From Omphiscola glabra (lineage: Eukaryota > Mollusca > Gastropoda > Lymnaeidae), in contig OZ024809.1 in NCBI GenBank assembly GCA_964017045.1, positions 13,770,307-13,834,306 on the forward strand: a stretch of 64,000 nt of DNA, written 5' to 3'. Made by a program: the position numbers and the translations under genes. The notes beneath the pieces are model-generated. The model did no database searches. It was not told where the DNA came from and saw only the letters and a program-made list of their open reading frames with translations. Positions 56,051 through 64,000 of this stretch are shown piece after piece; the first letter of the stretch is position 1; each line of letters starts with the position of its first letter.

Positions 56051-57837
56051 GGCTGCGTAGCTCTGTCTTACAAGGTGCCGGTAAGTACTTCCGTACGCTA
56101 AATTTGTGTTTTTTAAAAATGTGTTCCTTTTTTTTTTTTTATGTTTCTTATGGGCGAAGTTTCATTAATAAATGATATAGACTTAAAGTGTATCGCTCTC
56201 AGTATTTTGTTTTTTAATTTGTCAACAAATGCATTGACTTAATAATTAAAAGTCAGTTAGTGAAGACAGTCCAAAAAACTACAGTCGTGTATATATATAA
56301 ATATATATATATATAAATATAAATATATATATACGAGCTATTAATGAACACACCATGTTCTAAATCTTCAAGATGACACAACTCAAATCGGAGAGAAACA
56401 GCTTTCAAATGGGTAGCGGGGCGCCGCCCACGGTGAAGAGACGCCTACCAACGTGAAACCGGGCAACTGCGAGAGTGCACGTTATTATTTTTATTTTTTT
56501 TGAATTGTGCAAGGCGCCCCAGTGACGTGATGGCGAACAGATCAGCTGGAGTCAGTATCTAGCGATGCTTCGTTGGCGGTAAAGGTCCATCAATGTATTA
56601 AGAAATGCTAATGGAAGGATATGCTATGTGTTTCGCTAAATACACCTTTGAAAATATATTAAGTTTATACATTTAATGATTTAAATTTTAACCTTGTTTT
56701 CCCTAGGGGGATCTCCCTTTTAACTAACTTTAATATATTTTGGGAATTCCCCAAACAGTCCCTCATGCGTCTGTGCACTTTGGCGGGGTGAAACCTTATT
56801 TTGACAGAAGTACTAGGGAAATTTCTAGCAAGTGGGGGATCTGCACATGTTGATTTTTTTTAAAAAGGGGGCTGTAGGGGTTACAGGATCGCTCAGGTGC
56901 ACAAAGTAAAATGGCGTTGTGGAGTTATTTTTAAAAACAAAAAATGATTCCTCACGCAGTGGCAGATCTAAAGCGTCATTGTTAAGCTATAACATACGTC
57001 AGTGTGTGGTCAGTGTGTGGTCAGTGTGTCCACATTATCCAAATTAAAAGTAGGACTACGTGCAGTTTTTTTTTTTAAAGATTTTTAAGGCATGTGTTTG
57101 CCAAACTCATTATGCTGGTGACATACTTTTTTTAAAGAAATGTATCAACTCGCGACAGAGTTAGTCGGTTTTACCAGGATACACAGGGGGGGGGGGGGCG
57201 AGGACCTGACTCGTGACGTGGGCCCTGCCTTGGACATTCAAAGGGCCTAAGTTGTGATGTGACGAGGAAAAAAATACAAAAAACGATAAACTTTGTATGC
57301 AGGTTGGCGAAATCCTTACAGTGGCAGGCCGTCCAAGAGTCAAGTGACGTCTCTGCATCAGTAGTTGTGACGTGCCAAATGTATCCCACTAGCCCGACAA
57401 ACAGATGCTAGGTGACAATTTTAAAAATTTGAGACGACAGCGAAACAAAAAAACAGTTGAAAGACTGCACAAAATATTACAGAATCGATTTTGAAGTTTA
57501 CGCTGCAAAAAATGCGAAGCAATTTCTGGCTTCGCGATTGAATGAATTTTGGCAAAGAAATGGCTTATCTGGCCAAATTTTTGTTTTTATATAAGAAAAA
57601 ACGGGAGAATACAGGGTAACGTTGCCTGATCCATGTGTTCGATCCATGAGTCTGATCCATGAGTCGGAACGGCTCATTTAATGTTTACAAAATGCGCAAA
57701 TTTCATTATGGCTTTTTTAAATTTGAGACACACCTATAAAAACCCTGCAGGTGACACACTTTTGAGTTTGGAAAGCCTGTTTGACGGCGTTGTTTGACCG
57801 TGTGCGACACACAGCAGCTTGTTTGATCGTTTGTCCA
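56051..57837. other. No gene seen
   Basis: AT-rich, with a TATAAA microsatellite (56288-56335). A pair of GGGGCGCC / GGCGCCCC inverted octamers (about 56417 and 56514) may bound a small decayed element. A G-run is at 57186-57198. No supported exon. Confidence 0.5.
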
Positions 57838-58495
57838 GGCATGGTTCTATCTTTCAATATGGCTAGGCATGGTTCTATCTTTCAATATGACTAGGCATGG
57901 TTCTATCTGTCAATATTACGTGGCATGGTTCTATCTGTAAATATGGCTAGGCATGGTTCTATCTGTCAATATTACGTGGAATGGTTCTATCTGTCAATAT
58001 GGCTAGGCATGGTTCTATCTGTCAATATGGCTAGGCATGGTTCTATCTGTCAATATGGCTAGGCATGGTTCTATCTTTCAATATGGCTAGGCATGGTTCT
58101 ATCTTTCAATATGGCTAGGCATTGTTCTATCTGTCAATATGGCTAGGCATGGTTCTATCTGTCAATATGGCTAGGCATGGTTCTATCTTTCAATATGGCT
58201 AGGCATGGTTCTATCTTTCAATATGGCTAGGCATGGTTCTATCTTTCAATATTACGTGGCATGGTTCTATCTTTCAATATGGCTAGGCATGGTTCTATCT
58301 TTCAATATGGCTAGGCATGGTTCTATCTTTCAATATGGCTAGGCATGGTTCTATCTGTCAATATGGCTAGGCATGGTTCTATCTTTCAATATGGCTAGGC
58401 ATGGTTCTATCTTTCAATATGGCTAGGCATGGTTCTATCTTTCAATATTACGTGGCATGGTTCTATCTGTCAATATTACGAGGCATGATTCGATC
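57838..58495. repeat. 28-bp minisatellite
   Basis: About 23 units of GGCATGGTTCTATCTTTCAA plus TATGGCTA, with a recurrent variant in which TATGGCTA is replaced by TATTACGT. Confidence 0.93.
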
Positions 58496-61030
58496 TTTTA
58501 ATACTTAAAACAAGGGGAAGGAGAGGGAAGGAGAGGGAAGGTAGATGGTTGAATGGTTTTAATAATCTAAAGCAGGTAGTGACCTGAAAATCTCTGGGGG
58601 AGTATTTTGCTTGCCAGTTTGGATATTTTCTTATTGGCTTTTACTATCTTATTGCTGTTTTTATTATTGTTATAATTATTATTATTATTATTATTACAGT
58701 TTTGTATTGTTATTAAAGTTAGTTCACTTTTTCGTTAATGTTACTTTTAATTGCCATTTATTGTATTTTTTCCCCCCTAATATTATTATTTTAAGTATAA
58801 CTATATATTTTGGTATTGTTGCTGTTTTAATGATTAGAATCTATGACTCGATGTTATCGGGTTAATACTGATAGGTTCTTTTTGATAATCTCTGCCTGTT
58901 ATTGATGAAACACGTCACGATCCGTAACGTTAAAAAGAAGTATCTGTGTAATATTTACGTCTCAAATATCATTATGTTTTGAGAAGTATTGAACTGCTAC
59001 ATATTATACGCCTACCATACCCGCTTTCACGCCCCTTAACTCCATTTTTTTTCCATTCCAAACATGACCTCAAATTACCAAATCTAAGTGATCACAAATT
59101 ATATAATTATTGTCACTAACGTAGTTAATTGAGGGACGATTTCTACGCTAGAGAAATACTGTATTTGTCATGTGCTTTTACATTATTAAATGTTGGGCCT
59201 ACCCTACCCCTTTTCGGGCCCTAGAAATAAAAAAAAAAGGGGTCTAAAAATTGTGAAAACATAATCTTAAATTTATAACAAAAACTCTATATATGATATA
59301 AATATATATTATATTAATGGAGATTGATATATTGATATCATCTTCAAAAATTTAAATACCATTTTTGCCTTGTTTTTTTTTTTAATTATACATTATCGGA
59401 AAATCGTAAAACAAAGAATTGTATTATCTAAATCAGAATCTCACAACCGTTTTTACGTATATAACAGACTTGGGTGACTTTTTTTTAAAACTATTAGCCG
59501 AATAAAAATATACACCCACTTTACTTATCGCAGAGTAAAAACAAAAATATATTTTTATTATTTTTTTTTTAAATTATTAACCCATCTCTATTCTTTTTCA
59601 AGTCTGTAAAATGACTGGGTTTTGATATGTAATTATACCCACGTTTTGTTAACTCTATTGATTTTCTTAATTGGTAAACATACGCTTATTTGTAAAAAGA
59701 TAATGTAACTTCTCTTGTTTCACAAATGTAATACCATAAGATTTAAAGATATTGTCATCCACGTAAAAATGCACACATCCTATTTCCTACCCCCGCTATG
59801 CATGTTCCTAAGAAGTTTAATTATTTACCAAATTCATTACTTTATTCTGAGACGTATCGTGTGCTGCCTGGGAAAAAATGAAAGTATCGATCAACCCCGC
59901 CTCCTCCCCCTCTCCCCCTCCCCCCACCCCCAGCTTTTAATGAAATTAATAAAATCTTTAACCGGATTGTAGTCCCCTCTATACGCTTTCACAGATTTTT
60001 TGCACTTCAAATGGGTTTTTTTCTTAGGATGAGGGATAAGTGCATTAGTGAATGCTATTTGGCTATGGAGTTTCGCTGCACTAATTGACTTAAACGACAT
60101 TTTCTTATTAAAAGTATCTTTAAAGGTTAAGTTTTTATTACGTTACAAATTTAATAAAAGCATATTTTTGCAATCAAAAAGAGCAAAAGTCCATAACATG
60201 GCTAACATTTGTGTGTGTTTTATTAACAATTTAAAATATATATTAAGTTATAATTTTCATAAGTGTTGTAATTTTTATTATTATAGCTTTGTATTTACAC
60301 TTTTATTGTTAATGCTATTATTATTGCTTTCAATATTAATATGATTATAATATTTTTTTTATTGTAGGCATCTCTCGGTGTGCATGAAAACAATTGATTC
60401 ATTCCGCTGAAGGTACCTCTGGCGATATTACGAAGCTTGAGGGAGGTTTTCTTCATGGCGAATCAACTGTTTCAAAATCAGCCTTCTCCAATCTCCACTC
60501 AGTCTGTGAAGCCCAAAGACTACGTGTAATGGTGGATACAGCTGGGCGCTAAAAGAAGGGCGGGGGCACTTGTCAGAATTTTCAATTTCTGCGGCTAAGG
60601 AATTCCATGTCTGGATTTTTCTCTCGGGGTTTACTTCCATAACTTTTTTAACCCTTGGGGGTTGTCCTTCCATAATGCTGGGGGGGGGGGGCGGCTGTTG
60701 TGGTAGGAGCTCTCCTCTAAAATGAGAATTTTTCATAATGAAATGAAAGAGGGTGGGGGCCAGCTGAGGCTAGAATATGCCACCGTGTCTTTGTGCCTCG
60801 TTTGTGTTTGTTGTAGAGATGTCATACTCCCTGCAATCCCAATTATTTAAGATGCCCAAAATTTCAATGTGACAAATATTAAACAATCAAATTTGATTGC
60901 AGGCGGCACAGAACCGAAAAGTGGCGAGGGTCCCGCGGTGGCTCCGGTGTTTTCGGCTAGTTTTGGGTGTGTGTGTTGGTCAATTGGAACCTTTGCGGTC
61001 AAGCTACGCATTAATCTGTGTATGACGTTG
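58496..61030. other. AT-rich intergenic stretch, no gene supported
   Basis: Contains (ATT)n at 58672-58696. A minus-strand frame at 60736-60428 includes RKIQTWNSLAAEIE, faintly like a LINE C-terminal tail, but the evidence is too thin for a call. Several T-rich and A-rich homopolymers. Nothing else recognised. Confidence 0.45.
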
Positions 61031-61170
61031 TCAGTGGCGTAACTAATTTTAGTGCACCTTGGTGCGGGCCAAGATTTTTTTTTTCTGAAACGCCACCCCT
61101 CCACATAGAGATAAAAGTGCAGACAGGGGCGGATCGCCCCCTCTTCCATCCCCCACCCCCGCATCCGACG
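61031..61170. mobile_element. Possible MITE fragment (CAGTGGCGTAAC)
   Basis: Starts CAGTGGCGTAACTA like the element at 11082. Its right end is not clear, with AGGGGCGG near 61124 as a candidate inner boundary. Confidence 0.35.
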
Positions 61171-61722
61171 CCATTGGGTGTTATCTTTGCTTTTATGTTA
61201 AAGTGTGTAGAGCGTTGTGTAGTATTAGATTAGAACTAGAGTGGGTAGATCCGATGTAGCCATCATTGAATGATCAGTCTTGTATTTGGCGTTTAGTTAG
61301 CGTAGAGGACTTGGCCTGTGTATCCAGCAGTGCCGCTGCAGTAGCGTACAGCAGTACCGCAGCACACCGGATGCGTGGCCTGGCTGGGTCTACGGAATTT
61401 GTTATATACATAACATCAGATTAGATTAAATACATTATCGTTACAGCCAATTGTGCTGCCTTGAGTTATTCAATGGTTTCGTAAGAAAGACATTAAACAC
61501 GCAACTCCCTTCCAGAACAACATATCTAGTCGTGTGACAAGTTGTCACTGACAACAACTGTTTTCAATCTTAGTTTTCGTTTTAAAGTTAGATCTAGCAT
61601 TCTGCTTGCAGAAAAAGTATTTAACAACTAGATTCGTCTGTAGCTACATATTTATTTGAAAAATATTTTTTTAAATTTAAGATTTCCACACGTATGTATG
61701 GTATGCAGTTGACCCGTCCAGC
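61171..61722. other. Downstream of the cysteine-rich gene
   Basis: Presumed 3' UTR and flank on the minus strand. No polyadenylation signal can be singled out and no further gene is seen. Confidence 0.45.
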
Positions 61723-61853
61723 TCATTTGGGGGTTCTTCCACAGGGGTCGGTGCAGTGGCAGTGGTGGTCATTGTGGCAGCAGGCGTTCTCACTTGGTGG
61801 GGGACATTGCTGTACGCAAGTCAGGTCTACGCTGCAGGGGATCTCACCATGGT
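61723..61853 (-). CDS. Cysteine-rich protein, last exon (second CS-alpha-beta-like module)
   Basis: Acceptor ATCCTACAG, 131 nt, entered in phase 1, ending at TGA (61725-61723). It encodes HGEIPCSVDLTCVQQC, then PPPSENACCHNDHHCHC and a short tail TDPCGRTPK. Cysteine spacing C-x5-C-x3-C-x8-C-x5-C-x-C (with one extra Cys before the fourth) fits the cysteine-stabilised alpha-beta pattern of invertebrate defensin-like peptides. It joins in frame to the exon at 62230-62346. Likely a secreted disulfide-rich peptide; whether antimicrobial or otherwise cannot be told. I do not recognise a specific family. Confidence 0.65.
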
Positions 61854-62229
61854 CTGTAGGATGATAATGGTTGGGAAAAGGAGAGAATGTTAGGTCTGGC
61901 TATATAACAACATAAGAATGAAGACAGACAATAGTTACCGTTTAAATATACTCTCTACTTGCGATGTACTTGTTGATGTCGGACATATATAACAAAGGGT
62001 TGTTGTGAACCCGTAGCCCCACGACTACCTCTGTGAATGGGTGTACTTGCCCCCCAACTACATCCGTGAAACACAAAATACATTACAGCAGGCTCACCGA
62101 GAGATGTTAAAAAAGTGGCTTTTTTTTAAATTTAACAATTAATGCCACACAAGCTGGCAAATTGTTTCAATGAGGGGGCAGGGTGGGGGGTGACATTTCA
62201 TATTGTGATCCAGGATATGGAACGCTTAC
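61854..62229 (-). other. Intron between the two cysteine-rich exons
   Basis: 376 bp with GTAAG at the donor and TACAG at the acceptor; no other feature inside. Confidence 0.6.
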
Positions 62230-62346
62230 CGTGGCAATGACAGTGACCGGATGGGTCACACACGGCGTGGTCCGGGTCAATACACTCACTGTGGCAATCC
62301 GAGTTTATTGTGCAGTGTGTGTGGGCAGTGGAGTGAGCCACGAAGC
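62230..62346 (-). CDS. Cysteine-rich protein, internal exon (first CS-alpha-beta-like module)
   Basis: Acceptor GGTTACAG, donor CCACG|GTAAG; 117 nt, phases 1 to 1. It encodes FVAHSTAHTHCTINSDC, then HSECIDPDHAVC and DPSGHCHCH. Spacing C-x5-C-x3-C-x7-C-x5-C-x-C is the classic CS-alpha-beta signature and repeats in the next exon. Symmetric phase-1 ends make the module duplicable. The residues before the first Cys look like the end of a signal peptide or propeptide. The start codon and signal exon are not found and may lie beyond the adjoining 50-bp array or outside the window. Confidence 0.65.
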
Positions 62347-62362
62347 CTGTAACCAAAGAGTT

Positions 62363-62765
62363 ATAGTGAGAGGTAGCCAAAGAAGGTAGCCCTACAAGAC
62401 ATAATGATAATAGTTGGGAGTAGTAGCCAAAGTAGGTAGGCCTGAAAGAAATAATTATAATATTTGGAAGTAGTAGCCAAAGTAGGTAGGCCTGAAAGAA
62501 ATGATGATATAGTTAGAAGTAGTAGCCAAAGTAGGTAGGCCTGAAAGAAATGATGATAATAATTAGAAGTAGTAGCCAAAGTAGGTAGGCCTGAAAGAAA
62601 TGATGATAATAATTAGAAGTAGTGGCGAAAGTAGGTAGGCCTGAAAGAAATGATGATAATAGTTGAAAGTAGTAGCCAAAGTAGGTAGGCCTGAAAGAAA
62701 TGATGATAATAGTTAGAAGTAGTAGCCAAAATAGGTAGGCCTGAAAGAAATGATGATAACAGTTT
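62363..62765. repeat. 50-bp minisatellite
   Basis: About eight units of AGTAGTAGCCAAAGTAGGTA plus GGCCTGAAAGAAATGATGATAATAGTTAGA, starting 17 bp upstream of the cysteine-rich internal exon (within its preceding intron). Confidence 0.92.
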
Positions 62766-62835
62766 GATGAAGCGCGTTCGCGGGTGGCCAGTTCAAGAAG
62801 CTGTGACAACTGGCCCCCTCACCCCTCCTCCTAGG

Positions 62836-63005
62836 CAGGGCCGGCCTTAGGCCACTGCAACCTATGCGGCCGCAATGGGCCCCGCCCCGAATTTATTTTC
62901 TAATACAAAACCTTAATTTTCCCTTATTATCCTCATCCTCTACCCAGAATGGGCCCCGCGCAATCAGTTTCGCATAGGGCCCCGCAATTGTTAGGGTCGG
63001 CCCTG
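62836..63005. mobile_element. hAT-type MITE with 8-bp target duplication
   Basis: 170 bp, starting CAGGGCCGGCC and ending GGTCGGCCCTG (terminal inverted repeats, one mismatch). It is flanked on both sides by CTCCTAGG (62828-62835 and 63006-63013). No coding capacity. Confidence 0.9.
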
Positions 63006-63129
63006 CTCCTAGGGAAGTTGTTGTCGATTATAGTATATATATACAATGTATAACATTCCTTAGGTCATCATGTCATTACAACCTAGTCTTTTGGGTTTTT
63101 TTTAATTATCCAAAAAGCTTTCTCCCCGC

Positions 63130-63365
63130 CTTTGCCACCATCACCACATCACCACCATCACCACACCACCACATCACCACCATCACCACATAATCACCAT
63201 CACCACATCACCACCATCACCACATCACTACATCACCACCATCACCAAATCACCACATCACCACCATCACCACACCACCACATCACCACCATCACCACAT
63301 CACCACCATCACCACATCACCACATCACCACCATCACCAAATCACCACATCACCGCATCAGTACT
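63130..63365. repeat. CATCACCAC low-complexity array
   Basis: Irregular CACCATCACCACATCACCAC units. Frames rich in His/Thr/Ser-Pro are products of the repeat. Confidence 0.9.
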
Positions 63366-64000
63366 TAAACAGCCCCTTAAAAAAACAAAGTTTTTCCGTA
63401 TAAATCCTTTACGTGTTTTTTTTTATTATTTTATTTTATGTTAATATCCTAATGTCCCACCCGCTTTTACACCGTAGATTTATTGCACCAACTATTTCAG
63501 AAAAAAAAACAAAAGAAAATATTACGCACCAAACGCTCTTGCGATATTTATTTGTTTAAGCATCTCATTTAGCGCAGTTATCGGGAATTTTTATTTCGTG
63601 AGATTCGTGGCATTATATTATATAAAAAATGATTTTTTTGGAGGGTTGGGGGGGTGGACTGAAAATTTGAAAGAATGTTTTGTCATCGGCAACGAGTCTT
63701 CGTGCAAAGTTTCAGCTCGATCCGTTGACGGGACGTGGGTCAATAAGTCGTCCGAAGATTTAGCCCTAAACACAAAAGCGAAATTAATATACAGGATTTA
63801 AAAAAAAAAACAAGCAATGTATTTCTATTATAAGATTGGAACCCAACAATCTTTAATTTTAAATCCACCGTTCCATGCTGTGTGTGGATATTGTATGGCA
63901 AGAGCAATTCGGGAAAAATGTTGGCGTATATGATCGCACGATTTATAATCGACTTCATCTTCACGTATATTTGTACCCACTTCGCTAGCACATATACCGG
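63366..64000. other. Right edge, no gene seen
   Basis: AT-rich sequence with homopolymer runs. The short frames at both strands carry no recognisable motif. Confidence 0.45.

Noticed and set aside
55313..56101. His/Ser/Thr-rich frames
   Set aside because: Rotation of the 19-bp CACACCAGCGTGTCACCAG satellite.
60428..60736. 102-codon minus-strand frame with a faint LINE-tail motif
   Set aside because: One short resemblance (QTWNSLAAEIE) is not enough, and the flanks show no other LINE sequence.

Overview
Eukaryotic, animal-type DNA: no operons, split genes with GT-AG introns, abundant minisatellites, LINEs, hAT-type MITEs and an LTR retrotransposon. The host genes are Toll-like receptors (TLRs) of the single-LRRCT type in a lineage-expanded tandem cluster. 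With the satellite-rich introns this suggests a mollusc, probably a gastropod. That placement is inference; nothing here names the species.

Layout. Three TLR genes lie head-to-tail on the minus strand. TLR-a (window start to 4.03 kb) runs off the left edge: its ectodomain exon and first TIR exon are present, the rest is outside. TLR-b (9.54-19.96 kb) and TLR-c (27.89-42.69 kb) are complete four-exon genes. Exon 1 holds signal peptide, LRRs, LRRCT and transmembrane helix; exons 2, 3 and 4 (152, 164 and 198 nt in both genes) split the TIR domain. All exon phases fit (2, 1, 0), giving predicted proteins of 918 and 919 aa. TLR-b and TLR-c sit in two copies of a roughly 19-20 kb tandem segmental duplication (about 5.5-24.0 kb and 24.9-45.3 kb). 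Their non-coding parts differ mainly in which minisatellites expanded and which transposons inserted.

The most unusual feature is that several satellites are built from gene boundaries. The array next to the TIR exon 2 donor repeats the 5' splice site in every 20-bp unit. The 51-bp array on the other side repeats the polypyrimidine tract, 3' splice site and first exon bases, and stays open in frame. A third array is built from the stop-codon region, and a 29-bp array forms the sequence just upstream of the start codon. A LINE with one frameshift sits inside the acceptor array of TLR-c.

Right of the cluster (47.9-55.0 kb) is a complete, apparently recent LTR retrotransposon. It has two 316-bp LTRs with no difference seen, a 5-bp target duplication, a tRNA-Pro-type primer site, gag with a zinc knuckle, and a pol in the order protease-integrase-RT-RNase H. 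That order matches Gmr1-like Ty3/gypsy elements. Gag-pol is interrupted by one UGA in the leaky context UGA-CUA-G. The last 9 kb holds more minisatellites, a small 8-bp-TSD hAT MITE, and two minus-strand exons (61.72-62.35 kb) of a cysteine-rich protein, each with a defensin-like (CS-alpha-beta) cysteine spacing.
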